A DNA stretch of 64,000 nucleotides. Source: Pseudooceanicola sp. GTDB taxonomy: Bacteria > Pseudomonadota > Alphaproteobacteria > Rhodobacterales > Rhodobacteraceae. Location of the stretch: assembly GCF_029213205.1 (NCBI RefSeq), contig NZ_JARGNH010000005.1, forward strand, positions 62,001-126,000, read 5' to 3'. Under the pieces are notes generated by a model. It saw only the letters and a program-made list of their open reading frames with translations. It did not search any database and was not told where the DNA came from. Positions 53,448 to 62,547 of the stretch are shown here, in pieces. Within the stretch, counting starts at the first letter, position 1. Every line of letters begins with the position of its first letter. Both the position numbers and the translations under genes were made by a program.

Positions 53448-54674
53448 TCAGCCTGCCGTTCGGATGCGATCCAGAACCGGGCGCAGGTAGGTCAGGAACC
53501 TCGCGGGGTTTTCGGACATCGGGAAATGCCCCATTTCCTTCATCACCGTCAGCTCGACCCCCAGCGTATTCGCCAGGGTGGTGCTGTCCTGCGGCGTGCA
53601 GGAATAATCGTATTCGCCAGTCAGCAGGTGGATCGGGCAGGCGCCGGTGTCGATCTTTGCAACCTCGTCGCGGAAATCCCCGTCAACCTTGTAGAACCAC
53701 ATATCGCCGCGAAACACCCCCGGCCCACCCTGCATGTAATGCCAGCGGGTTTCGTCGCGGTGCATTTCGGGGCTTTGCGGGGCCATGAGGCCATAGGCGA
53801 TGGCACCACAGACGCGGCCGCCATGCACATCCGCCCGGTCCAGCCATTGCGTGTCGTAATAGGGCGCCACATGGGCCGAGCTTTGCAGCCCGATCAATGC
53901 CCGGAACGCCTTTGGGTGGCGCTGGGCAAGGTGCAGCACGATCCGCCCCCCGATCGAGCATCCCATGACCACTGGCCGCTCCAGTTCCATTGCGGCGCAG
54001 AACGCCATGATCTGCGCGACATAGGCGTCCGAGGACAGCGTATAGGGCTGATCCACCGTGCCTGGCGCGGGCGAGGATTTGCCGTGGCGGGGCATGTCGA
54101 AGACCATGACCCGGAAATGGCGCGTCACCTCCGGGTCATTCAATACGGCGCGGTATTGGCGCCCGTCGCTGCCTGCGGTGTGCAGGCAGACCAGCGGAAT
54201 GCCTTGTCCGGCCTCCTCCCAGTAAATCCGGTGGCTGACGCCTTCGACGGCGATATGGGCATAGCGCCCGGTGATCGGTTCGATCCGGGGGGTCGTGTCC
54301 ATCTCGGTCGCCGGATGCGTGGTGGTCTCCCGCAGCGACTCGAACAGTTTCTTGACGTAGAGCAGGTTCGCCATCAGCGGATGCAGATCGCCTTCGAACC
54401 GGAGCACACCGCGCCGCAGCAGCGCGATGATGTCATGATGCCCTGGACCAGGCACCGGCGCCAGCAATGCCGCCCATTCCGCGTCTGACGCTACGATCCG
54501 TGTCTGCCAGCTGGGCATGACAAACGGCCCCGGCGTTACCTCGGTGACGGCGCCCTGCCGGATCGTGACGCGATGGTCGGTTTCGCCGGCCGTCAGCATC
54601 AGGTCCCAGTCGAGCGTTGCCATTGCAGCCGCGGCGCTGTCCGGCCCGGCGGTTTCAGTCAGTCTCTCGAACAT
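53448..54674 (-). CDS. Two-domain alpha/beta hydrolase with SCP2-like N-terminus
   Basis: A 408-residue protein. Residues 1-115 resemble a sterol-carrier-2-like domain (LMLTAGETDHRVTIRQGAVTEV, then LLRRGVLRFEGDLHPLMANL). Residues 135-408 are an alpha/beta hydrolase with nucleophile Ser240 in MGCSIGG, Asp in LTGEYDYSC near 355 and His in KEMGHFPMSE near 384. The pairing suggests a hydrolase for a bulky hydrophobic ester or ring. ATG 54674, behind AGGGGAG, is preferred to a longer frame. It is divergent from the aldehyde dehydrogenase gene. Confidence 0.85.
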   Translation of the reverse strand: MFERLTETAGPDSAAAAMATLDWDLMLTAGETDHRVTIRQGAVTEVTPGPFVMPSWQTRIVASDAEWAALLAPVPGPGHHDIIALLRRGVLRFEGDLHPLMANLLYVKKLFESLRETTTHPATEMDTTPRIEPITGRYAHIAVEGVSHRIYWEEAGQGIPLVCLHTAGSDGRQYRAVLNDPEVTRHFRVMVFDMPRHGKSSPAPGTVDQPYTLSSDAYVAQIMAFCAAMELERPVVMGCSIGGRIVLHLAQRHPKAFRALIGLQSSAHVAPYYDTQWLDRADVHGGRVCGAIAYGLMAPQSPEMHRDETRWHYMQGGPGVFRGDMWFYKVDGDFRDEVAKIDTGACPIHLLTGEYDYSCTPQDSTTLANTLGVELTVMKEMGHFPMSENPARFLTYLRPVLDRIRTAG

Positions 54675-54844
54675 GTGGATCTCCCCTTGTGGTTTCACGG
54701 CGATGCTACCCGCCCGACCAGCAGAGGAAAGAAGTCAACGCGCGGCCATGCCTAACCTGAAGTTCGCCATACCGGATCGCGGTTAAGTCGAACCTGACCA
54801 GCACCCGGGGCATTGTTCCGCCGAAGAAACCAGAAAGGCAGACT

Positions 54845-56299
54845 ATGACCAAACGCAGCGACGCGCATTCCCGCTATCCCGAGCCCGGCCAGATCATTGC
54901 TGGCGCATGGCTGCCCACCGGCGACCGTCAAACCGGAGAGGTCATGGACCCCACGACCGGCACCGTGCTCGGCTCCTACGCCCAGGCCACGGATGCTGAT
55001 ATTGACAAGGCGCTGGCGGCGGCAGCGTCAGGTTTTGCCATCTGGCGGGCGATGTCCGCCCATGCCCGTGGCCGAATCCTGCACGAGGTCGCCCGCACCA
55101 TGCGTGATCGGCGCGAGGCATTGGCTGAACTGGTGACCCTGGAGCTGGGCAAACCCTGGGCCGAGGCCCTGGGCGAGGTCGAGCAGGCCGCCGGGATGTG
55201 GGAATGGGCCGCCGAAGAGGGCAAACGCGCCTATGGCCGAATCATCCCGTCGCGCGAGGATGGTGGTCGGCAGATGGTGCTGGTCGAGCCGCTTGGTCCG
55301 ATTGCCGCCTTCGGGTCGTGGAATGCGCCGCTGATCACGCCGTCGCGCAAGATGGCCGGGGCGCTTGGTGCCGGATGCTCGATTGTCCTGAAGGCGTCGG
55401 AGGAGGTTCCGGCCTGCGCCCTCGCCATCGGGCGGATCGCCATCGACTGCGGGTTGCCCGAAGGCGCGCTGTCGATCCTGACCGGGGATGCGGTGCATAT
55501 TTCCGACCGGCTGCTGGACGCGCCGCAGATCAAGGGCATCAGCTTCACCGGCTCGACCCGGATCGGCAAGATTCTGGCCGCGAAGGCGGTCAGCCAGATG
55601 AAACGCCCGATCATGGAACTTGGGGGCCATGCGCCGGTGCTGATCTTTGATGATGTCGATGTCGAGGCGCTGGCGAAGACCGCCGTGGCGGCGAAGTTCC
55701 GCAATTCCGGTCAGATCTGCATCTGCCCCACCCGGTTCCTTGTGCAGCGTGGCGTTTACGCCGCCTTTACCGAGGCACTGACGGATCTGGCGAAAGACCA
55801 TACGCTGGGGGATGGATTTGACGAAAACGTCAAGATGGGCCCGGTGATCGATCCTCGCCGCATCGCCTCGATGGATGACTTCATTACCGACGCCAAGACG
55901 CGGGGTCTGAAGGTCACCACCGGCGGCAATCGGCTGGACCGCGAGGGGTTCTTCTATGCGCCGACCGTCATCGCCGATGTGACGCCGGATGCGCTGGTCG
56001 CCAATGTCGAACCCTTCGGCCCGATCGCCGCGCTTGCGCCGTTTGATACCTATGACGAAGCCATCGCCCAGGCCAACTGCCTGCCCTTCGCCTTGGCCGC
56101 CTATGTGCATTCCGAAAACGTCCACACGATCCACAAGGCGGTCAATGACGTTCAGGCGGGCAGCGTCATCTGCAACGGCTGGCGGGTCTCATTGCCCGAA
56201 ACGCCGTTCGGCGGGGTCAAGGACAGCGGGTTGTTCCAGGAAGGCGGGATCGAGGGCCTGCGTGCGTTCCAGAACGTCAAGTTCGCCTATGTCGCCTGA
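54845..56299 (+). CDS. NAD(P)-dependent aldehyde dehydrogenase
   Basis: A 484-residue ALDH. The catalytic set is complete: Cys292 in the FRNSGQICICPTR motif, Glu258 in MELGGHAPV, Asn160 in GSWNAPL. It resembles succinate-semialdehyde/medium-chain semialdehyde dehydrogenases. In the cluster it should oxidise the aldehyde made by the zinc dehydrogenase to an acid. It is divergent from the two-domain hydrolase (170-base gap, shared regulatory region) and converges with the LysR gene, overlapping its end by 13 bases. Confidence 0.95.
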   Translation: MTKRSDAHSRYPEPGQIIAGAWLPTGDRQTGEVMDPTTGTVLGSYAQATDADIDKALAAAASGFAIWRAMSAHARGRILHEVARTMRDRREALAELVTLELGKPWAEALGEVEQAAGMWEWAAEEGKRAYGRIIPSREDGGRQMVLVEPLGPIAAFGSWNAPLITPSRKMAGALGAGCSIVLKASEEVPACALAIGRIAIDCGLPEGALSILTGDAVHISDRLLDAPQIKGISFTGSTRIGKILAAKAVSQMKRPIMELGGHAPVLIFDDVDVEALAKTAVAAKFRNSGQICICPTRFLVQRGVYAAFTEALTDLAKDHTLGDGFDENVKMGPVIDPRRIASMDDFITDAKTRGLKVTTGGNRLDREGFFYAPTVIADVTPDALVANVEPFGPIAALAPFDTYDEAIAQANCLPFALAAYVHSENVHTIHKAVNDVQAGSVICNGWRVSLPETPFGGVKDSGLFQEGGIEGLRAFQNVKFAYVA

Positions 56300-57228
56300 C
56301 CGGCCTTGACGCGCCGGGATTGCCGAAAGAATTCCGGCGCTTCGCCGGACTGGACCAGCAGCCAGTCGATGAAGTGCCGGGTCTTGGTGCTGACCGAGGT
56401 CATTGTCGGCCAGATGGCATAAAAGGCCGCGCCAGTGACATGTGGTTTCTTGAGCGGTCGGACAAGTTCGCCTGCCGCGAGTTCGCTCTCGAGCAGGTCA
56501 AGCTGGCCGACGGCCAGGCCAAAGCCACGGCGGGTCGCGGAATAGGTCAGCAGGGAGGTGTCGAATTCCATCCCCTCCAGCGCATTGATTTCGGCGCCTG
56601 CCGCCTCGGCCCAGAGCTCCCATTCCCGGCGGCGATATTTGGAATGCAGCAGATCCGCACCCTCAAGATCCGAGACGGTGTTGATCGGCCCGTGGCGTTC
56701 CAGGTAATCGGGGCTGCAGACCACATCCACGACCTCCTCGAACAGCTTGCGCGCCTTGGCGTCCTTCCAGGCGCCATGGCCCAGCTGCAGCGCGACATCC
56801 AGATGGGTGCCGCGAAAATCCAGCGGCAGCACCGATGTATCCAGCCGGATCCGGTAGTCCGGGAAATCCTGCATGAACAGGCGCAGGCGGGGGAACAGCC
56901 AGTGATGCGCGAAGGTTGGGTAGATCCGCAGATTGATGGTGTTCTCGCGCTCGTTCGACAGAACACGGCGGGTGGCCATCTCGATCTGGTCGAACAGCCC
57001 CGCCACCTCCTGTCCGAAGGCGCGCCCCGCCTCGGTCAGCCGCACCGAGCGGGCGCCGCGTTCAAACAATTGCATGCCCAGATAACGTTCTAGAATCGAG
57101 ATCTGGCGGCTGATCGCCACCTGACTTACCCCCATCTCCTGCGCAGCCGCAGTGAATGTGCGCTGGCGCGAGGCCACCGCAAAGGCTCTGAGCGGGTTGA
57201 GCGGAAGGTTCTTGTAACGCTGATCCAT
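56287..57228 (-). CDS. LysR-type transcriptional regulator
   Basis: A 313-residue LysR regulator. The helix-turn-helix is LRAFAVASRQRTFTAAAQEMGVSQVAISRQISILERYLG (residues 13-51), including the typical V-S-Q-x-A-x-S-R-Q-I recognition helix, and the rest is a type 2 periplasmic-binding-like sensor domain. It is divergent from the acyl-CoA dehydrogenase gene across a 96-base gap, the usual LysR layout, so it most likely controls that operon with a pathway intermediate as co-inducer. The last 13 bases overlap the aldehyde dehydrogenase gene. Confidence 0.94.
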   Translation of the reverse strand: MDQRYKNLPLNPLRAFAVASRQRTFTAAAQEMGVSQVAISRQISILERYLGMQLFERGARSVRLTEAGRAFGQEVAGLFDQIEMATRRVLSNERENTINLRIYPTFAHHWLFPRLRLFMQDFPDYRIRLDTSVLPLDFRGTHLDVALQLGHGAWKDAKARKLFEEVVDVVCSPDYLERHGPINTVSDLEGADLLHSKYRRREWELWAEAAGAEINALEGMEFDTSLLTYSATRRGFGLAVGQLDLLESELAAGELVRPLKKPHVTGAAFYAIWPTMTSVSTKTRHFIDWLLVQSGEAPEFFRQSRRVKAGQAT

Positions 57229-57324
57229 AAACGATGGTTGTCCTTATCCGACAAATGCGTGGGGCAAAGCTGAGCGCAAGTCAGTGTAACGTCGTGCCAA
57301 GCGACAGGAAAGGACCCTCCCGGC

Positions 57325-58491
57325 ATGGATTTCAATCTCAGTGACGACCAGCAGATGTTCTACGACACGGTGCGCCGGTTTGCCGAAAAGGAGCTGGCCG
57401 CAGATGCCGCCAAGCGCGCGATGCAACCGCAATTCCCGCATGACATCGCGCGTCGCGCGGCCGAACTGGGCCTGATCGGGATCACCTTTGACGAAAAAGA
57501 CGGCGGCGCCGGTGGCTCGCTGATCGAGGCGATCCTGGCCATTCAGGGTGTCGCCCTGTCCTGTCCGCGTAGCGCCGACGTGGTGCAGGCCGGCAATTTC
57601 GGCCCGATCCGCACCTTTTACGAATACGCCACCCCGGCGCAGAAAGAGAAATATCTCAAGCCGCTGATGACTGGCGACGCGGTGATCTCGCTCGGCATGT
57701 CCGAACCCGGAGCGGGCTCGGCGGTGACGGAATTGACCACCTCGGCGGTGCAGGACGGCGATCACTACATCATCAACGGCACCAAGGTCTTTGGCACCCA
57801 CAGCCCCGAGGCCGACCTTTACCTTATCTATGTTCGCTTTGGCCCCGGCACCGGCGGCATCGGATCTGTGCTGATCGAAAAGGGCACGCCGGGCCTGATC
57901 GTCGGCAAACCGACCTCCTTCATGAACGGCGAGCAATGGGCGCAGGTCTATTTCGAGGATTGCCGCATCCACAAGGATGACGTCCTGCTGGGACCGGGTG
58001 GGTTCAAGAAGCAGATCTCGGGATTCAACGTCGAACGGCTGGGCAACTCGTCCCGCGCCGTGTCGGTCGGCCGCCATGCCTTCAATGTTGCCCGCGAGCA
58101 TGCGTTGACCCGCAAGCAGTTTGGCCGCGCCCTGTGTGAGTTCCAGGGCCTGCAATGGAAATTCGCCGAGATGGAGCTGAGGCTGACCTCGGCGCAATTG
58201 ATGCTGATGCGCGCCGCCGCGAATGCCAAGGACGGCTTGCCCTCGGCGCAGGACACCGCCCTGGCAAAACTCGCCTGTAACGAGGCCGGCTGGTTCGCCG
58301 CCAACGAAGCCTTGCAGATCATGGGCGGGCTCGGGTTTTCCGAGGACAGCACTGTGCAATATTGTCTGCGCCGTACCCGTGGTTGGATGATCGCCGGGGG
58401 ATCCACCGAGATCCTCAAGAACCGCATCGCCGAGGGCATTTTCGAGCGCCGCTTCGCGCAGCGCGCCCCCGAAGCGACGGCAGCGGGATAA
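57325..58491 (+). CDS. Acyl-CoA dehydrogenase
   Basis: A 388-residue FAD enzyme of the acyl-CoA dehydrogenase family. SEPGAGSAVTEL (residues ~130-141), LVGKPTSFMNGEQ near 190 and RKQFGRALCEFQGLQWKFAEME near 255 are family hallmarks. The C-terminal segment is GWMIAGGSTEILKNRIAEGIFE: the position of the medium-chain enzyme's catalytic Glu is Gly, as in many soil FadE-like proteins that use a residue elsewhere. Substrate unknown. It lies divergent from lysR and ten bases before the acyl-CoA synthetase gene. Confidence 0.92.
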   Translation: MDFNLSDDQQMFYDTVRRFAEKELAADAAKRAMQPQFPHDIARRAAELGLIGITFDEKDGGAGGSLIEAILAIQGVALSCPRSADVVQAGNFGPIRTFYEYATPAQKEKYLKPLMTGDAVISLGMSEPGAGSAVTELTTSAVQDGDHYIINGTKVFGTHSPEADLYLIYVRFGPGTGGIGSVLIEKGTPGLIVGKPTSFMNGEQWAQVYFEDCRIHKDDVLLGPGGFKKQISGFNVERLGNSSRAVSVGRHAFNVAREHALTRKQFGRALCEFQGLQWKFAEMELRLTSAQLMLMRAAANAKDGLPSAQDTALAKLACNEAGWFAANEALQIMGGLGFSEDSTVQYCLRRTRGWMIAGGSTEILKNRIAEGIFERRFAQRAPEATAAG

Positions 58492-58500
58492 GGTTCTGAC

Positions 58501-60594
58501 ATGACAAATCCCTTGCTCGAAGCGCTTCTGCGCCCTGCCACCGTCGCGCTTGTCGGGGCCTCTGACAATGTCGCGCGCCTGACCTCGCGCCCGCAACGGT
58601 TTCTTGCGCAGCATGGTTTCAAGGGCCGCGTTGTCCCGGTAAACCCGGGTCGCGACACCGTGCTCGGCGTGCCCGCCGTCAAATCGGTGCGCGACATCGA
58701 GGGCCCGATCGATCATGCCTATATTCTGCTGGATGCCGAATTGGGCATGGCGGCGCTGGACGATTGCGCTGCGAAGGGGGTCAAGGTCGTCTCGATGCTG
58801 GCCGACGGCTTTGCCGAGGCCGGCCCCGAGGGCCGCGCCCGGCAGGACCGGATCACCGCTGTCGCGCAAGAGGCCGGGATTCTGCTGATCGGTCCGAATT
58901 CTACCGGCGTGGTGAATGTGGGTTCGGGTTTTTCCTGCACTTCGAATGCCGCTTTTGCCGCCGAGACACTGCTGCCTGGCCGCACTGCCGTGCTGTCGCA
59001 ATCCGGTTCGATGATCGGCATGCTGGGCTCGCGTGGGGCGGCTCGGGGCGTCGGCTTTTCATCGATGATTTCGGTCGGGAACGAGGCCGGGGCCAATGTC
59101 GGCACCCTGGGCCAGCTTCTGCTGGACGATCCTGAAACCGACGCTTTTGCCCTGTTCCTGGAAACGGTGCGTGACACCGCCGCGCTGTCGACCTTTGCCC
59201 GTGCCGCCCATGCGCGCGGCAAACCCATCGTCGCCTACATGATCGGCCAATCCGCCGAGGGTCAGGCGCTGGCCGTTTCACATACCGGCGCATTGACCGG
59301 ATCGACCGAGGCGGTCGGGGCGCTGCTCGATAGTCTCGGCATCGCGCAGGTTGGTAACCTCGATGCGTTGATCGACGCCCCCGGCGCTATGGCGCGCGCC
59401 CAGATCCGGCCCGAACGTCCGCGCTCGGTCACCGTGCTCTCTACCACTGGCGGCGGCGGGGCGACGGTGCTCGACCAGATCAGCGCCCGTGGCATCGCCA
59501 TCGCCGGATGCAGCGATGCAGCCCGGTCCGTCCTGGAACCGCAAGGCATTCCCCTGGGCCATGGCAAGCTGGTCGACGTCACCATGGCCGGGACGAATTA
59601 TGCCTCGATGCGCGCCGTGGTTGAGACGTTGATGACCGACCCCGACACTGGCATGCTGGTCGTTGCCGTCGGATCCTCGGCGCAGTTCAACCCCGAACTC
59701 GCGGTGAAACCCATCCTCGACGCCCTTGCTGCCGCGCCCGAGGGCGCCGCGCCGGTCGTCGTCGTTCCCTTGCCCCATGCGCCGGAAAGCCTTGCCCTGC
59801 TGTCAGCAGGCGGGGTTGCGGCCTTTGGGTCGGTCGAAAGCGCGGCGGAGGGCGTTGCATCGATGATGCGTGCCCGTCCACCCGCGCCGCCGGTGACAGA
59901 GGTCCTCCCGTCCTCTGTCACCGGTCTCCTGGCTCAGGCGGCGTCCGGGGTGCTGGATGAGGTCACGTCGGCTCAGCTATACGCCGCGCTTGGCGTCAAC
60001 GGCCCCCGCGCCGTGGTCCTGGAACCGGATGCTGCCGGGCCGGGCGATCTGCCATTTGCCTATCCGGTCGTTGCCAAGCTGGTGTCGCCCGATCTGCCGC
60101 ACAAAACCGAGGCCGGTGCGATCGCGGTCAGTTTGGCGGATGCCGCCGCCGTGTCCGCTGCCATCGCGCGGATGAAAGCCTCGGCCGAAGGTCACGCCCC
60201 GGGCTATTGTCTGAAAGGTATCTTGATACAGGAAATGTGTGTGGGCCTTGGCGAAGCCCTGATCGGCGTGACCCGTGATCCATTGGTCGGCCCGGTGGTG
60301 ACTCTGGCCGCTGGTGGCGTGATGACCGAGATCTATCGCGACAGCAGCGTTCGTCCGGCCCCGGTGTCCCTGGACATCGCACGCGAAATGGTTGGTGACA
60401 TCAACGGTTTCGCCCCGCTGCGCGGGTATCGCGGCCTGCCGCCCGGCGATCTTGAGGCGCTGGCGCAGGCCGTCGCCCGGGTGTCGCTGCTTGCCATAAA
60501 TGACCGCGTGCAGGAGGCCGAGATCAACCCGGTGCTTATCCGTGCAGAGGGTCAAGGTACGGTCTTGCTCGACGCGCTGATCAAGATCGGATGA
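58501..60594 (+). CDS. ADP-forming acyl-CoA synthetase (acetate-CoA ligase family)
   Basis: A 697-residue one-chain enzyme of the NDP-forming acyl-CoA synthetase family. Order: CoA-binding Rossmann domain (VALVGASDNVARL, 16-28), succinyl-CoA-synthetase-like domain with ILLIGPNSTGVVN near 135 and the phospho-His loop in LAVSHTGALTGSTEA near 259, then an ATP-grasp domain from about 470 (AYPVVAKLVSPDLPHKTEAGAI, then EMCVGLGEALIGVTRDP). It activates an organic acid with ATP and CoA. It pairs with the acyl-CoA dehydrogenase gene, ten bases upstream. Confidence 0.93.
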   Translation: MTNPLLEALLRPATVALVGASDNVARLTSRPQRFLAQHGFKGRVVPVNPGRDTVLGVPAVKSVRDIEGPIDHAYILLDAELGMAALDDCAAKGVKVVSMLADGFAEAGPEGRARQDRITAVAQEAGILLIGPNSTGVVNVGSGFSCTSNAAFAAETLLPGRTAVLSQSGSMIGMLGSRGAARGVGFSSMISVGNEAGANVGTLGQLLLDDPETDAFALFLETVRDTAALSTFARAAHARGKPIVAYMIGQSAEGQALAVSHTGALTGSTEAVGALLDSLGIAQVGNLDALIDAPGAMARAQIRPERPRSVTVLSTTGGGGATVLDQISARGIAIAGCSDAARSVLEPQGIPLGHGKLVDVTMAGTNYASMRAVVETLMTDPDTGMLVVAVGSSAQFNPELAVKPILDALAAAPEGAAPVVVVPLPHAPESLALLSAGGVAAFGSVESAAEGVASMMRARPPAPPVTEVLPSSVTGLLAQAASGVLDEVTSAQLYAALGVNGPRAVVLEPDAAGPGDLPFAYPVVAKLVSPDLPHKTEAGAIAVSLADAAAVSAAIARMKASAEGHAPGYCLKGILIQEMCVGLGEALIGVTRDPLVGPVVTLAAGGVMTEIYRDSSVRPAPVSLDIAREMVGDINGFAPLRGYRGLPPGDLEALAQAVARVSLLAINDRVQEAEINPVLIRAEGQGTVLLDALIKIG

Positions 60595-60685
60595 TCTAAT
60601 CGGGGTATTGTGACGCCATTGATCGATACAACAGCCGGTTCGATGTGACATCAACGATCCAGGGAAATTTGACGAGGTCTTAGTG

Positions 60686-62077
60686 ATGCCTACAACAGCC
60701 AACAATGGTTCGACGCCGCCGCTGCCCACCACGGTCTCCGGGGCCTGCGCACAGCTTGCAATAGAGCAACGCGCGGGAAACCAGCCGCAAGAGGTGCTTC
60801 ATGCCGCCAAGCGCTGCGTCATTGATTGGTTTGCCGCCACGTTTCCCGGATCGGTCGACAAGCCCGCAAAGGCGCTGGAAAGTGGATTGACGGATGAGAT
60901 CGGCCATGGCGGGGCCTATACGCTTTCCGGCCTCAAGGCGCCGATGCGCACCGCGGCCCTGATCAACGGTATCGCGTCGCATTCGGTTGAATTTGACGAC
61001 ATCTTTGCCCCCGCGATCTATCACCCCGGCAGTCCGGTGATCGCGGCCGCTCTCGCTTCGGCTCAGGGATTGAATTGCAGCGGGCGCGACTTTCTGAACG
61101 CGGTGATCGCGGGCTACGAGGTCTCGACACGGATCGGTGAATGTATGGGGCCGGATCACTATCGGTTCTGGCACAACACCGGCACCATCGGCACCATTGG
61201 GGCGACAAGTGCGGTCGCCATGTTGCATTGCCTGGACTCATCTCGAATGCAGCATGCGATTTCCACCTGCGTCACCATGGCCGCAGGTCTTCAAGCGGCG
61301 TTTCGTGGCAATTCCGACATCAAACCGTTGCACGCCGGCCATGCCGCAGATGCCGCGCATATCGCGGTCGCTCTGGCACGGGGCGGGGTGCTTGCGCCTG
61401 CCGATATTTTTGAAAGCGATGTCGGCTTTGGTGCGGCCATGGCCGGACATGTCGATTGGAGCACGATCCTCGCGCCCGACCAAAGCTACAACATCACCCG
61501 CATGAGCGTGAAGAACCATGGCTGCTGTGGCCATATCTTTCCAGCCCTGGACGGTGCGTTGGCATTGCAGGACCGCCACGGATTTGCAGCGTCGGACATC
61601 GACTCGATCGCGGTTGGTGGCTATTCGGCCACTGTGAACGTCACCGGCAACCAGATCGCGGATACGCCGGGCGCCGCAAAGTTCTGCCTGCCGTTCATCG
61701 TCGCCAGCGGGTTGGTGCATGGCAGCATCCGTCTGGATGCCTATTCTGACGCGCGGTTGAGCGATCCGGTCGTGCGGCAATTGATGCCACGCATTTCGGT
61801 GCAACTTGACCCGGAAATCGATGCGCTGTTCCCGCATCAACGTGCCGCCAATGTCACGATCACGCTGAACGACGGCACCGTGCTGCATCACCTGCAACCG
61901 CATCGCATCGGCGATTCGGAACTGCCGCTCAGCGATCAGCAGCTGATGGAAAAGTACCACGAGCTGGCGGCGACCGTTACCGACCGTCCGCGCGCGCAGC
62001 AGCTGCTTGACCGGCTCTGGTTGCTTGAAAGCGCCGCCGATCTCGGCTTTGTCCAGGGCATCCTGCACGGCAGCTGA
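60686..62077 (+). CDS. MmgE/PrpD family protein
   Basis: A 463-residue MmgE/PrpD-fold protein. Family hallmarks include DWFAATFPGSVDKPAKALESG near 45, ALINGIASHSVEFDDIFAPAIYHPGSPVIAAALASA near 92-127, AGYEVSTRIGECMGPDHY near 145, and KNHGCCGHIFPALD near 275. Members include 2-methylcitrate dehydratase and cis-aconitate decarboxylase; no methylcitrate genes are near, so another hydroxy- or unsaturated acid is likely. Starts GTG 60683 and ATG 60686 are equivalent. It closes the catabolic cluster, 245 bases before tRNA-Met. Confidence 0.9.
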   Translation: MPTTANNGSTPPLPTTVSGACAQLAIEQRAGNQPQEVLHAAKRCVIDWFAATFPGSVDKPAKALESGLTDEIGHGGAYTLSGLKAPMRTAALINGIASHSVEFDDIFAPAIYHPGSPVIAAALASAQGLNCSGRDFLNAVIAGYEVSTRIGECMGPDHYRFWHNTGTIGTIGATSAVAMLHCLDSSRMQHAISTCVTMAAGLQAAFRGNSDIKPLHAGHAADAAHIAVALARGGVLAPADIFESDVGFGAAMAGHVDWSTILAPDQSYNITRMSVKNHGCCGHIFPALDGALALQDRHGFAASDIDSIAVGGYSATVNVTGNQIADTPGAAKFCLPFIVASGLVHGSIRLDAYSDARLSDPVVRQLMPRISVQLDPEIDALFPHQRAANVTITLNDGTVLHHLQPHRIGDSELPLSDQQLMEKYHELAATVTDRPRAQQLLDRLWLLESAADLGFVQGILHGS

Positions 62078-62321
62078 GATCAGATTGTCCCTGCGGACGA
62101 ATCGACACCCAGCGCCGTTGCGCATTGCCTGAACAGAGGGCCGGGTTTCGGTGCTGATGCGCAGGGATCTCCCGTCCCTTCGCGCGGCAAGCTGTGCTTG
62201 CACTGAAGTCGCCATCAGGCTGAGGCAAGCCGACACCGGGCCACAGCAACGTGGATGGCGTCATCATCGAGATCTGTTGAGACTGCTCTGGTGCAGAAAC
62301 AAGATTTTTCTTGGGAAAATT

Positions 62322-62398
62322 TGGTAGCGGAGGAGGGACTTGAACCCCCGACACGCGGATTATGATTCCGCTGCTCTAACCAACTGAGCTACTCCGCC
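62322..62398 (-). tRNA. tRNA-Met (CAT), elongator type
   Basis: A 77-base minus-strand tRNA with CCA encoded. Acceptor GGCGGAG/CTCCGCT, D-loop CTCAGTTGGTTAGAGC, anticodon stem GCGGA/TCCGC with loop ATCATAA giving CAT, T-loop TTCAAGT. Matches the canonical alphaproteobacterial elongator tRNA-Met; an isoleucine (lysidine) tRNA is less likely from the acceptor stem. Its 3' half recurs in degraded form at 44949-44982. Confidence 0.93.
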
Positions 62399-62547
62399 AA
62401 GCGATGCGTCGGATATGCCAACCACCCTGAGGCGTCAAGCGGAAATGGCGCAATGCCGGCCGGGCAAGCGTGGTTGCGCGGCTTCGGTGAAACCGTCAGC
62501 CTGGACTCGCGCGGGTGAGGGCGCTGATGCGAGGATGGGGGTGGGCG

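Noticed and set aside
57325-58491. Loss of catalytic base in the acyl-CoA dehydrogenase
   Set aside because: The Gly-Gly-Ser-Thr segment in place of Glu-Gly-Thr-Ser is common in FadE-like enzymes, which place the base elsewhere, so inactivity cannot be claimed.
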